Below are positions 46,860 through 55,696 of a stretch of 64,000 bases of DNA, one piece after another (positions within the stretch are counted from its first letter, which is position 1; each line of letters opens with the position of its first letter). Position numbers and translations under genes: made by a program. The stretch lies in assembly GCA_041666525.1 (NCBI GenBank), contig JBAYGT010000013.1, positions 4,893 to 68,892 on the forward strand, written 5' to 3'. Under the pieces are notes generated by a model, which was not told the DNA's origin, did not search any database, and was given only the letters and a program-made list of their open reading frames with translations. The stretch is from JBAXTZ01 sp041666525 (lineage in GTDB: Bacteria; Bacillota; Negativicutes; JBAXTZ01).

Positions 46860-47744
46860 ATGGCTAAACCATTTATCGGTGGTCAAGCGGTCATCGAAGG
46901 CGTAATGATGCGTGGTCCGGATTGCATCGCCACAGCAGTGCGGCAACCGGATGGCACGATAATATTTGAAAAAAATGATTTTAATCCGATTATCGAAAAA
47001 TACCCGTTGTTGCGCAAGCCGTTGTTGCGCGGAGTGATATCACTGGTGGAGTCACTGGTTTACGGAATAAAGGCGCTGTCTTATTCCGCACAAGCGGCTG
47101 GTGAGGAAGAAGCCAAACTCAGTAAAAAAGAAATTGTATCGACGATGTTGATTGCTTTTGGCTTGGCAATAGTATTATTCATTGTCATTCCTACCTATGC
47201 GGCAAAATTTTTGAAAATGATTTCAGCAAATCCGATCTGGCTCAATATTTCTGAAGGAATTTTGCGGTTAGCGATATTTTTGGCTTATATCGGCGCAATT
47301 TCGCAAATGAAAGATATTCGCCGGGTTTTCTCATATCACGGCGCCGAACACAAAACCATTCATGCTTTTGAAGCCGGATTGGAATTAACGGTGGAAAACG
47401 TGCGTCCGCAATCACCGTTGCATCCGCGTTGTGGAACTAATTTTCTGTTGATAGTAATGGTAATTAGTATTTTTGCTTTTGCGGCTTTTGGTTGGCCGTC
47501 GCTGCTGGAGCGAATTTTGACCAGAGTACTGTTGATGCCGGTTATTGCTGGAGTTTCCTATGAAGCAATTCGTTGGGCAATAAGAAGCAAGAGCACATTT
47601 GTTGCCAAGTTGATGCTACCCGGGCTGATGTTACAGAAGTTAACAACGCGTGAACCGGATGATTCGATGCTGGAAGTGGCAATCGTTTCGGCAAAGGCAG
47701 TTATTCCCAGCGTTGAAGAAGGCGACGGACAAGAGTTCCAATAA
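46860..47744 (+). CDS. DUF1385 membrane protein (YqhQ-like)
   Basis: A 294-residue member of the DUF1385 family, commonly found next to prfA in Firmicutes. It begins with the family signature FIGGQAVIEGVMMRGPDCIA, has two hydrophobic segments (about residues 95-115 and 135-150 and again near 195-235) and the conserved SYHGAEHKTIHAFE with HPRCGTNFLL. The histidines and cysteine suggest metal binding, but function is not established. AAGGAG precedes the ATG. Confidence 0.92.
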   Translation: MAKPFIGGQAVIEGVMMRGPDCIATAVRQPDGTIIFEKNDFNPIIEKYPLLRKPLLRGVISLVESLVYGIKALSYSAQAAGEEEAKLSKKEIVSTMLIAFGLAIVLFIVIPTYAAKFLKMISANPIWLNISEGILRLAIFLAYIGAISQMKDIRRVFSYHGAEHKTIHAFEAGLELTVENVRPQSPLHPRCGTNFLLIVMVISIFAFAAFGWPSLLERILTRVLLMPVIAGVSYEAIRWAIRSKSTFVAKLMLPGLMLQKLTTREPDDSMLEVAIVSAKAVIPSVEEGDGQEFQ

Positions 47745-47768
47745 TTCGTCACAGCATGAGAGGGTATT

Positions 47769-48836
47769 ATGATAAATAAACTACAGCAGTTGGAAGATAA
47801 ATATTTGGAGATAGAAACCGCGATAAGTGATCCGGAAACAATGAATGATATGAAGGAATGGCAAAAACTGACCAAGCAACATTCCAAATTGTCCGGAATT
47901 ATCAACGCTTATCGCGAATATAAAAGTGTGGTGCGTCAACTGGAAGACAACCATAGCATGCTGGATGAGAAAATCGATGATGATTTTCGTGAATTGGTCA
48001 AAGCGGAAATTGCTGAATTAAAAGATAATAAAGAACGATTAGCCCAGGAACTAAAAGTTTTGCTGCTGCCAAAAGATCCTAATGACGACAAAAACATTAT
48101 CGTGGAAATTCGCGGTGGTGCCGGCGGCGATGAGGCTGCGTTATTTGCCGGGGATTTATTTCGGATGTATACGCGTTACGCCGAAGGCCGCGGCTGGCGG
48201 ACAGAGATTCTTGATGAGAATCCGACCGGACTTGGTGGTTATAAAGAAATAGTGTTTATGATTAATGGTGATGGTGCTTATTCGCAGCTTAAATACGAGA
48301 GTGGTGTGCATCGTGTACAGCGGGTTCCGGCGACTGAAAGCGCCGGGCGTATTCACACTTCGACCGTCACAGTTGCGGTTTTGCCGGAAGCTCAGGAAGT
48401 TGACATTGAGATCAATACCGGTGATTTGCGTATTGATACATACTGTTCCAGCGGTGCTGGCGGACAGAATGTTAACAAAACCGAATCGGCAGTGCGAATT
48501 ACTCATGTTCCGACAAACATTATTGTTACTTGCCAGAGCGAGCGGTCGCAGCTGCAAAACAAAGAACAGTGTATGCGGATGTTGCGCGCTAAGATGTTGG
48601 AAGCCGCCGAAGCACAGCAGGCCAGCGAAGTTGGCGAGATGCGCAAAAATCAGGTGGGCAGTGGTGACCGCAGTGAGAAAATTCGTACCTATAACTTTCC
48701 GCAGAGCCGTATGACTGATCACCGTATTGGTTTGACGCTGCATAAGCTGGAATTCATATTGAACGGTGATTTACAGGAAACCATCGATTCGTTGATAACA
48801 GCAGATCAGGCTGCACGACTGCAAACGGCAAGCTAA
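47769..48836 (+). CDS. prfA: Peptide chain release factor 1
   Basis: A 355-residue RF1. The stop-codon recognition tripeptide PAT is in RVPATES and the catalytic GGQ is in SSGAGGQNVNKTES; PxT form PAT marks RF1, not RF2. It terminates at UAA and UAG. It is followed by prmC, which methylates the GGQ glutamine. Ribosome site GAGAGGG. Confidence 0.98.
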   Translation: MINKLQQLEDKYLEIETAISDPETMNDMKEWQKLTKQHSKLSGIINAYREYKSVVRQLEDNHSMLDEKIDDDFRELVKAEIAELKDNKERLAQELKVLLLPKDPNDDKNIIVEIRGGAGGDEAALFAGDLFRMYTRYAEGRGWRTEILDENPTGLGGYKEIVFMINGDGAYSQLKYESGVHRVQRVPATESAGRIHTSTVTVAVLPEAQEVDIEINTGDLRIDTYCSSGAGGQNVNKTESAVRITHVPTNIIVTCQSERSQLQNKEQCMRMLRAKMLEAAEAQQASEVGEMRKNQVGSGDRSEKIRTYNFPQSRMTDHRIGLTLHKLEFILNGDLQETIDSLITADQAARLQTAS

Positions 48837-48877
48837 TTAACAAGTTGCCGCTTCGGGGATTGAAGATAGGGGAAATA

Positions 48878-49744
48878 GTGGAACAAATTTGGACGATTGC
48901 GACGTTGCTTAGTTGGACGGCTGATTATTTTGCAAAAAAATCGATTAGTTCAGCGCGGTTGGATGCCGAACTATTATTAGCCGATTTGCTTGGACACGAT
49001 CGAATTTACTTGTACGTTAATTTTGACCGGCCGCTACTTGCGGATGAATTGGCTGGTTATAAAGAACGAGTTAAGCGTCGGGCTGCAAACGAACCGTTAG
49101 CGTATATTCTTGGACGTCGTGAATTCTATAAGCTGGATTTTACGGTAACTCCAGCGGTGCTGATACCGCGTCCGGAAACAGAAATATTGGTGGCGTCAGC
49201 GATCGAACAAGCCAAAGTTGCTGATTCAAAACGCGCATTAGATTTAGGAACAGGTAGCGGCGCAATTGCGGTAAGTTTGTTGGTCAATTTACCGGAATTA
49301 ATTATGAAAGCCAGTGATTTATCGACAGCGGCTTTAGAAATTGCGCGCGCTAATGCCGAAAAACATTCAGTAGCAGTCAGGACAGAATTCGTAGTCAGCG
49401 ATTGGTTTACGAATATTGCGTCAGAGCGATTTGATATTATCGTTTCTAATCCGCCATATATCGAACTGTCTTCACTGGGAAAATTACAACCAGAGTTGGG
49501 ATATGAGCCGCAGTCGGCGTTGTACGCCGATGCCGACGGATTGTGTTGTTACCGGACAATTTTGGCGCGGGCATATGAATACTTGGCTGTTAATGGTAAA
49601 TTGTTTCTTGAAGTTGGTTTTAATCAGGCAGAAGCGGTTGCGAAAATTGCCAAATCAGCAAATAAATACGGAAGCGTTGAATTTGTAAAAGATTATTCCG
49701 GCATCGACCGGGTTGTAGTTATTTCGGCGAATGGTCCAAGTTAA
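48878..49744 (+). CDS. prmC: Release factor glutamine methyltransferase
   Basis: A 288-residue N5-glutamine methyltransferase for the GGQ of release factors. It has the N-terminal SARLDAELLLADLLGHDR helix bundle, IPRPETEILV, the SAM motif ALDLGTGSGAIAVSLL and the catalytic NPPY in IIVSNPPYIE. The GTG at 48878 is chosen, with GGGGA upstream; the frame opens earlier at a TTG without a ribosome site. The stop overlaps the next gene (TAATG). Confidence 0.95.
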   Translation: MEQIWTIATLLSWTADYFAKKSISSARLDAELLLADLLGHDRIYLYVNFDRPLLADELAGYKERVKRRAANEPLAYILGRREFYKLDFTVTPAVLIPRPETEILVASAIEQAKVADSKRALDLGTGSGAIAVSLLVNLPELIMKASDLSTAALEIARANAEKHSVAVRTEFVVSDWFTNIASERFDIIVSNPPYIELSSLGKLQPELGYEPQSALYADADGLCCYRTILARAYEYLAVNGKLFLEVGFNQAEAVAKIAKSANKYGSVEFVKDYSGIDRVVVISANGPS

Positions 49745-50787
49745 TGAAGACAAAATATTATAAGATTGATGACATCCAGTCTGGTGCCGCACGGACAGTA
49801 ATATCTGAAACGGCACAGGCAATCCGCAAAGGCGAGTTAGTGGCTTTTCCAACCGAAACAGTGTACGGCCTAGGCGCAAACGGTTTGGATGCGAATGCAG
49901 TTCGGAAGATATTTGCAGCCAAAGGCCGTCCGAGCGACAATCCATTGATACTGCATATTGCCAAAGAATCGATGCTGGACGAAATTGTTTGTGAAGTCAA
50001 TGCAAAAACAGCGTTATTGCTTGATGCGTTTTGGCCTGGTCCGCTGACCGTAGTTTTACGCAAAACCGACTTGGTGCCAGCGGTGACCTGCGGTGGATTG
50101 GACACCGTAGCTGTACGTTGGCCGGCCTGCCCGATTGCACAAGCTTTGATATTGGCAAGTGACGTTCCAATTGCCGCGCCAAGCGCTAACACGTCCGGTC
50201 GTCCGAGTCCGACCTGTGCTGCAGCGGTATTAGCTGATTTGGATGCGAAAATTGCTTATATTATTGATGGTGGTGACTGTGAAATCGGTCTTGAATCGAC
50301 AGTGATTGATTGTACCGGCGAAATACCGGTGGTGCTTCGTCCCGGTAGTGTTACAGCGGAGATGATTGAAGTGGTATTGGGTGAAGCGGCATTGCAGTCA
50401 TTTGATTTATTGGGTGATAATGATGCACCGCGTGCGCCGGGAATGAAATACCGGCACTATGCGCCGCGTGCGCCATTAATACTCGTCGATGTTGATGATT
50501 GTGATCAATGGAGCGAACTGCAAAAACAACTGAAAAGTGTTAACAAACGGATCGGTTTTATCGGCAGCCAGGAAACATGCGACCGGATGCCGGGAAATAT
50601 TTTTTGCTTTGCACTTGCAAAAAAACAGGAAATTAAGCGGGCGGCAGCGAATTTGTTTAAGGCCATTAGGACGATGGATGAGCATAATATAGAATTAATT
50701 TTTGCCGAAACCTGGTCTGATACAGACATAGGAATGGCGTTAATGAACCGGTTGCGAAAAGCTTCAGGAAATAGTAAGATTAACTAG
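49744..50787 (+). CDS. tsaC: Threonylcarbamoyl-AMP synthase (Sua5/YwlC)
   Basis: A 347-residue Sua5-type enzyme that makes threonylcarbamoyl-AMP for t6A37 in ANN-decoding tRNAs. The YrdC domain shows GELVAFPTETVYGLGANG, KGRPSDNPLILHI, FWPGPLTVVL and PIAAPSANTSGRPSPT; the C-terminal Sua5 domain (from about residue 230, APRAPGMKYRHYAP) is present, so it is the long form. It overlaps prmC by one base. Confidence 0.97.
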   Translation: MKTKYYKIDDIQSGAARTVISETAQAIRKGELVAFPTETVYGLGANGLDANAVRKIFAAKGRPSDNPLILHIAKESMLDEIVCEVNAKTALLLDAFWPGPLTVVLRKTDLVPAVTCGGLDTVAVRWPACPIAQALILASDVPIAAPSANTSGRPSPTCAAAVLADLDAKIAYIIDGGDCEIGLESTVIDCTGEIPVVLRPGSVTAEMIEVVLGEAALQSFDLLGDNDAPRAPGMKYRHYAPRAPLILVDVDDCDQWSELQKQLKSVNKRIGFIGSQETCDRMPGNIFCFALAKKQEIKRAAANLFKAIRTMDEHNIELIFAETWSDTDIGMALMNRLRKASGNSKIN

Positions 50788-50837
50788 CCGTTTATAAACA
50801 CTTATAATTGAACCAGTTATTCGTAGTTGGAGGAATT

Positions 50838-51743
50838 GTGAAAAAAATTCTGATCGTCGACACCGGTAATACTTGCCGCAGCCCGATGGCGGAGATGGTA
50901 TTGAAAAAGCGCCTTGAAGAAAACAATTTAACCGACAGGTTATTGGTAGTTTCTGCCGGTTTAGCAATTGAATCCAGCCGCGCAGCCTCGCGCGGTGCGC
51001 GTTTTGCTGCGACCAGCGTTGGAATGTCGCTGGAAAATCATCAGGCACGTCAGGTCTTGCCGGAACAATTAGTAGAGGCAGATTTGGTGCTGTGCATGAC
51101 GGAGTCACACAAACAATTGCTAAAAAACATGGCGCAGCTTTCTGCAAAAAAAGTATTCACACTGAAAGAATACGCCGGTGAAAGCGGTGATGTGCTCGAC
51201 CCTTATGATAAGCCTGTCGAAGAATATGTTGATTGTCTTGGTGAAATATCATTATTGATCGACCGTTCTTTTCCGAAATTTCTCGAATTGACCGAGCGGT
51301 TGCGTGTTGCAATTGGTAGTGATCATGGCGGCGTTAACCTAAAGGCGGAAATAAAAGCGCAGCTGGATGAACTGAACATTGAATACCATGATTTTGGTGT
51401 ACAGCATGACGAAGCAGCAGATTACCCTGATATTGCCGAGATCGTTTGCAAGGCGATGTTGCGGGGCGAGTTTGAACGGGGAATATTAATTTGCGGTACT
51501 GGTATTGGCATTAGCATTTCCGCAAACAAAATTCATGGTATCCGCGCGGCATTATGCAGTGATGTTTTTTCGGCTCAAGCAACCCGCGCGCACAATAACA
51601 CCAATGTTCTGTGTATGGGCGAGCGAGTGATAGGCGCCGGTTTGGCACGGATGATTACCAGCACTTGGTTGGGAACAGAGTTTGAGGGCGGTCGTCATGA
51701 GCGTCGTGTAGATAAGATGATGAAACTTGAAGATAGTGAGTGA
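50838..51743 (+). CDS. Fusion: YwlE-like low-molecular-weight phosphatase domain (nucleophile Cys replaced by Asp) with RpiB
   Basis: A 301-residue single chain that joins two enzymes encoded separately in Bacillus (ywlE and ywlF). Residues 1-150 are a low-molecular-weight phosphatase domain; its P-loop reads VDTGNTCRSPMAE where VCTGNTCRS is expected, so the nucleophile Cys is Asp8, while Thr12 (arginine-phosphatase type), Arg14 and the general-acid loop DPYDKP (Asp121) remain. Residues 155-301 are ribose-5-phosphate isomerase B: GSDHGGVNLK, the catalytic Cys219 in CGTGIG, and His252 in AHNNTNV are all intact. The GTG start follows GGAGG. The isomerase should work; the phosphatase half probably does not by the usual mechanism. 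It lies between tsaC and ywlG, as in Bacillus. Confidence 0.9.
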   Translation: MKKILIVDTGNTCRSPMAEMVLKKRLEENNLTDRLLVVSAGLAIESSRAASRGARFAATSVGMSLENHQARQVLPEQLVEADLVLCMTESHKQLLKNMAQLSAKKVFTLKEYAGESGDVLDPYDKPVEEYVDCLGEISLLIDRSFPKFLELTERLRVAIGSDHGGVNLKAEIKAQLDELNIEYHDFGVQHDEAADYPDIAEIVCKAMLRGEFERGILICGTGIGISISANKIHGIRAALCSDVFSAQATRAHNNTNVLCMGERVIGAGLARMITSTWLGTEFEGGRHERRVDKMMKLEDSE

Positions 51744-51752
51744 AAGTTTATT

Positions 51753-52298
51753 ATGATTGATTTTGAGCTGTTGCGCTCACAAACTGAGAAAATGTTGGAC
51801 GAGTTTTTTGAACTGGCAGCATTAAATGCCGGCGCAGTATTAGCAATTGGCTGCAGTACCAGCGCGATTTTGGGCAAAAAAATTGGTTCGGCCGGTTCAA
51901 CTGACGTCGCGCAATTGATTTATCCGATTATTATAAATAAAGCTGCAGAGCAAAATATAAATGTTGTATTTCAATGTTGTGAGCACCTTAATCGCGCGGT
52001 TGTTGTCGATCATAAAATAGCACTTGAGCAACATCTGGAAATCGTATCGGTTGTGCCGAAACCCAAGGCCGGCGGCGCATTGGCAAGCCTTGCCTATCAA
52101 ACAATGAACGATCCGGTGGTGGTTGAATTTGCCAAGGCCGATGCCGGAATTGATATTGGCGGTGTGTTGATTGGTATGCATATCCGCCACGTCGCAGTGC
52201 CGCTTAAGCTTGAGAACAACTATATTGGCGAAGCGCGGATCGTGGCTGCCAAATCGCGTCCGAAACTTATCGGCGGCGAGCGTGCACAGTACCAGTAA
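51753..52298 (+). CDS. ywlG: DUF436 (YwlG/TIGR01440) family protein
   Basis: A 181-residue protein of the YwlG family, which sits between rpiB and glyA in many Firmicutes. Visible conserved parts are VLAIGCSTSAILGKKIGSAGS, VVFQCCEHLNRA, VPKPKAGGALAS and FAKADAGIDIGGVLIGMH. Function is unknown; the invariant Cys, Cys-Glu-His and Asp residues suggest an enzyme or metal protein. Nine bases separate it from the fusion gene and its ribosome site is weak. Confidence 0.93.
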   Translation: MIDFELLRSQTEKMLDEFFELAALNAGAVLAIGCSTSAILGKKIGSAGSTDVAQLIYPIIINKAAEQNINVVFQCCEHLNRAVVVDHKIALEQHLEIVSVVPKPKAGGALASLAYQTMNDPVVVEFAKADAGIDIGGVLIGMHIRHVAVPLKLENNYIGEARIVAAKSRPKLIGGERAQYQ

Positions 52299-52331
52299 AA
52301 TTGTATATATTTTAAAAAAGGAAGACAGTAA

Positions 52332-53573
52332 ATGAGTATACTTAAAAAACAAGATCCGGAAGTATTCTTGGCGATGTCCCAGGAGTTAGGACGGCAACGT
52401 GACAAAATTGAATTAATTGCCTCGGAAAATTTTGTTTCTGAAGCGGTGTTAGAAGCTCAGGGGTCAGTACTGACCAACAAGTACGCCGAAGGCTATCCGG
52501 GGAAACGTTATTATGGCGGTTGTGAATATGTAGATATTGTTGAGATTTTGGCGATTGAACGCGCTAAAAAGCTGTTCGGTGCTGAACATGCTAATGTTCA
52601 ACCGCATAGCGGCGCGCAAGCGAACATGGCAGTATGTTTTGCATTTTTGCGTCCCGGCGATACTATTCTCGGTATGAACTTGGCGCATGGTGGTCATTTG
52701 ACGCACGGAAGCCCGGTAAACATGTCGGGAAGCTACTATAATATTGTGCCTTACGGCGTAGATGAAAAAACATTTTATATTGATTACGCTGAAGTGCGCC
52801 GCTTGGCAGTCGAGCACAAACCGAAACTGATAATTGCCGGGGCAAGCGCTTATCCGCGCGAGATTGATTTTGCGACGATGGGTGAAATTGCCCGCGAAGT
52901 TGGCGCGGTTTTCATGGTAGACATGGCACACATTGCCGGATTGGTGGCCGCTGGTCTGCATCCAAGTCCGGTACCGCATGCTGATATTGTAACCACGACT
53001 ACGCATAAAACGTTGCGCGGACCGCGTGGCGGTTTGATTCTTTGCAAGGAACAATGGGCAGCAAAAATCAACAAAGCAATTTTCCCCGGCATCCAGGGCG
53101 GTCCTTTGATGCATATCATTGCGGCCAAAGCAGTTGCGCTGCAAGAAGCCCTGCAACCGGAATTTGTCGAATACCAACAACGAATAATTGACAATGCGCA
53201 GGCCTTGGCTACTGCGCTGACTGAAAATGGTTTTAACCTGGTTTCTGGCGGAACCGACAATCATTTAATGTTGGTCGATTTGCGAAATATTGGCTTGACA
53301 GGTAAAGTGGCGGAAAAGTTGTTGGACGAAATTGGTATTACTGTTAATAAGAATGCCATTCCTTTTGATCCGACAAGCCCGTTTATTACCAGCGGCATCC
53401 GTATCGGGACACCGGCGGCAACAACCCGTGGCTTGAATACGGACGATATGAAAGAAATCGCCGCGATAATTAAATTGGTGCTGACGAATCCGGACAGTGA
53501 GGCCATCAGAGAACAAGCTGCCCAACGGGTAGCGGCTATCTGTGCCAAGTATCCGATGTATGTTAATCAGTGA
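52332..53573 (+). CDS. glyA: Serine hydroxymethyltransferase
   Basis: A 413-residue PLP enzyme that interconverts serine and glycine with tetrahydrofolate. Signature parts: LIASENFVSEAVLEAQGS, TNKYAEGYPGKRYYGGCE, PHSGAQANMAV, MAHIAGLVAAG and the PLP lysine in TTTHKTLRGPRGG (about residue 226). AAGGA precedes the ATG. Part of the conserved ywlG-glyA-upp run. Confidence 0.98.
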   Translation: MSILKKQDPEVFLAMSQELGRQRDKIELIASENFVSEAVLEAQGSVLTNKYAEGYPGKRYYGGCEYVDIVEILAIERAKKLFGAEHANVQPHSGAQANMAVCFAFLRPGDTILGMNLAHGGHLTHGSPVNMSGSYYNIVPYGVDEKTFYIDYAEVRRLAVEHKPKLIIAGASAYPREIDFATMGEIAREVGAVFMVDMAHIAGLVAAGLHPSPVPHADIVTTTTHKTLRGPRGGLILCKEQWAAKINKAIFPGIQGGPLMHIIAAKAVALQEALQPEFVEYQQRIIDNAQALATALTENGFNLVSGGTDNHLMLVDLRNIGLTGKVAEKLLDEIGITVNKNAIPFDPTSPFITSGIRIGTPAATTRGLNTDDMKEIAAIIKLVLTNPDSEAIREQAAQRVAAICAKYPMYVNQ

Positions 53574-53614
53574 TATTTTAATGTTGAGATGAACTAGTGT
53601 GAGGAGAGGGTTAT

Positions 53615-54241
53615 ATGAAAGTCAAAATAATTAATCATCCGTTGATTCAGCATAAACTTACTTTGATGCGCGATAAAAATACCGGTACCAAGGAGTTCCG
53701 TGAATTGCTAGATGAGGTTGCGATGCTGATGGGTTATGAGATTACCCGTGATTTATCGCTGGTTGAAGTTGAAATAGAAACACCGGTTGTCAAGTGCAAG
53801 GCTTATTTAATTGAAGGCCGCAAAATTGCTTTGGTGCCGATTCTGCGTGCCGGATTGGGCATGGTCGAAGGTTTGGTTAAGCTGCTTCCAGCGGCGAAAA
53901 TTGGCCATATTGGTTGCTATCGTGACCCGGTTACACTTATTCCGCATGAATACTATTGCAAATTACCACCGGACATTGAAGAACGCGAAATTGTGGTTGT
54001 CGATCCGATGCTGGCAACCGGCGGTTCAGCTGATGCAGCGATTACGTTGATAAAACAAAAAGGCGGTAAAAATATCAAACTCATGTGTCTGGTCGCTGCG
54101 CCTGAGGGCGTGAAGGCGATTAACAAGGCGCATCCGGATGTGGAAATATTTGTCGCAGCGGTGGATGAGTGTCTGAACGACCATGGTTATATTGTACCGG
54201 GCCTGGGTGATGCTGGTGACCGGATTTTTGGAACAAAATAA
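53615..54241 (+). CDS. upp: Uracil phosphoribosyltransferase
   Basis: A 208-residue UPRTase that converts uracil and PRPP to UMP. It shows HPLIQHKLTLMRDK at the N-terminus, PILRAGLGMVEG, the PRPP loop VVDPMLATGGSADAAI and the C-terminal uracil loop YIVPGLGDAGDRIFGTK. GAGGAGAGG precedes the ATG. A strong terminator follows directly. Confidence 0.98.
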   Translation: MKVKIINHPLIQHKLTLMRDKNTGTKEFRELLDEVAMLMGYEITRDLSLVEVEIETPVVKCKAYLIEGRKIALVPILRAGLGMVEGLVKLLPAAKIGHIGCYRDPVTLIPHEYYCKLPPDIEEREIVVVDPMLATGGSADAAITLIKQKGGKNIKLMCLVAAPEGVKAINKAHPDVEIFVAAVDECLNDHGYIVPGLGDAGDRIFGTK

Positions 54242-54250
54242 AGAATACAA

Positions 54251-54281
54251 AAATCTCTGAATAAATTCAGAGATTTTTTTG
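54251..54281 (+). terminator. Rho-independent terminator after upp
   Basis: A stem of at least 10 bp (54251-54260 with 54267-54276) followed by a seven-T run. It closes the rpmE-to-upp block. The gap to 54379 has no other feature than the ribosome site GGAGG. Confidence 0.92.
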
Positions 54282-54379
54282 TATTGTAGCAGGAAGTTAG
54301 GGTTTGCTGACGAATTACTATGCAGTACCTATGTAATGAAAAATTGATGGCTATGATTGCAAATTATTTTGGAGGCATT

Positions 54380-55669
54380 ATGAACTGGTTTAGTTGGTTT
54401 CTCGAAGAAAAAATTATGCCCGCTGCTGTTAAAGTGTCGGGGCAACGGCATTTGTCAGCGATTCGCGAAGGATTTATCGTATTCATGCCGTTTATGATTA
54501 TCGGTTCGTTGTTCTTGATTGTTGCCAATTTTCCGTTACCGGGTTATTCAAGCTTAATGAAAAGCATCTTTGGCGCGAAATGGGATTTTTACGTCGGTTT
54601 ACCGGCTGATGCGACTTTCGGGATTATGTCGATTTTTGTCGGAACAGCTGTTGCTTACAAACTGGCATTGTCCTATAAAGTGGATACGCTGGCCGCTGGA
54701 ATCACCGGATTGGTTTGTTTTCTTATAACCATCCCGTTTGGCGTTGTAGTTGGTGATAAAGTTGTCGGCGCAATTCCAGCGCAGTACATCGGGTCACGCG
54801 GTTTATTTGTGGCGTTGCTGATGGCGATAGTTTCGGTTGAGATATTCAGAAAAATTGTGCAAAAGGGAATCGTGATAAAAATGCCGGACGGTGTACCCCC
54901 GGGAGTGGCGCGATCGTTTGCGGCGCTTATTCCTGCCGGGTGTGCGATAACGGTAGCGTTATTTATCCGTATCGGCTTTGCACTAACTCCTTTTGAAACA
55001 TTGACCGGGTTTATTAATGCTACAGTCACGGCGCCGTTGAGTTTGATTGGGAATTCGCTGCCGGGCGCAATATTGACTGTTTTTGCAACGACGCTATTTT
55101 GGACGATTGGCTTGAATGGCGGTTCGATTACCAGCGGTTTTTTGCGGCCGGTTTGGATGCCGCTGCAGGAACAAAACATTCTTGCGATCAAGGCTGGTTT
55201 GTTACCGCCCAATATTATTACCGAACAATTCTATGATTTGATCTGGATGGGCGGTGCTGGCGCAACTCTGGCGCTGGTGCTGATTATGCTTATAAAAAGT
55301 CATTCCGAACAATATAAGGAATTGTCGCGTTTGGCGATAGCACCGGCGTTATTCAACATTAATGAACCAATAATGTTTGGTCTGCCGATTGTACTCAATC
55401 CGTTGATGATAATCCCTTTTTCCATTGCACCGATAGTAATGGTGGTGATAAATTATTTTGCCATGTATTTTGATATTGTCGCAAAACCGACCGGAGTGTT
55501 TTTGCCATGGACAACGCCGCCGCTCATTCAAGGTTGGCTGGTAACCGGCTCAATCAGCGGTTCGTTCCTGCAGTTGTTTGATATTTTTGTCGGTATGGCA
55601 ATTTATCTGCCGTTTATCAGAATTATGGACAAACGGATGCTGGCTGAGGAACACAAACAAAGTTCGTAG
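54380..55669 (+). CDS. PTS lactose/cellobiose-family EIIC permease, third copy (substrate His replaced by Asn)
   Basis: A 429-residue permease closely like the EIIC at 24494: FLEEKIMPAAVKVSGQRHLSAIREG, KMPDGVPPGVARSF, and FNINEPIMFGLP with Glu329. The other substrate-site motif is GLNGGS (Asn246) where the first two copies have G(I/L)HG, so the conserved histidine is lost. No EIIA or EIIB gene is adjacent; an oxidoreductase pair follows. The ATG at 54380 has GGAGG upstream; ATGs at 54320, 54347 and 54353 are not supported. It may transport a different sugar or have a regulatory role. Confidence 0.88.
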   Translation: MNWFSWFLEEKIMPAAVKVSGQRHLSAIREGFIVFMPFMIIGSLFLIVANFPLPGYSSLMKSIFGAKWDFYVGLPADATFGIMSIFVGTAVAYKLALSYKVDTLAAGITGLVCFLITIPFGVVVGDKVVGAIPAQYIGSRGLFVALLMAIVSVEIFRKIVQKGIVIKMPDGVPPGVARSFAALIPAGCAITVALFIRIGFALTPFETLTGFINATVTAPLSLIGNSLPGAILTVFATTLFWTIGLNGGSITSGFLRPVWMPLQEQNILAIKAGLLPPNIITEQFYDLIWMGGAGATLALVLIMLIKSHSEQYKELSRLAIAPALFNINEPIMFGLPIVLNPLMIIPFSIAPIVMVVINYFAMYFDIVAKPTGVFLPWTTPPLIQGWLVTGSISGSFLQLFDIFVGMAIYLPFIRIMDKRMLAEEHKQSS

Positions 55670-55696
55670 AAATTTTTAATATAGCAAGAGGCATAA

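Noticed and set aside
52464..53264. Long minus-strand open frame opposite glyA
   Set aside because: It lies wholly inside the well-supported glyA gene on the other strand; the translation has no recognisable motif and no ribosome site. Similar antisense frames at 21323-21844, 30283-30813 and 48156-48743 were dismissed for the same reason.
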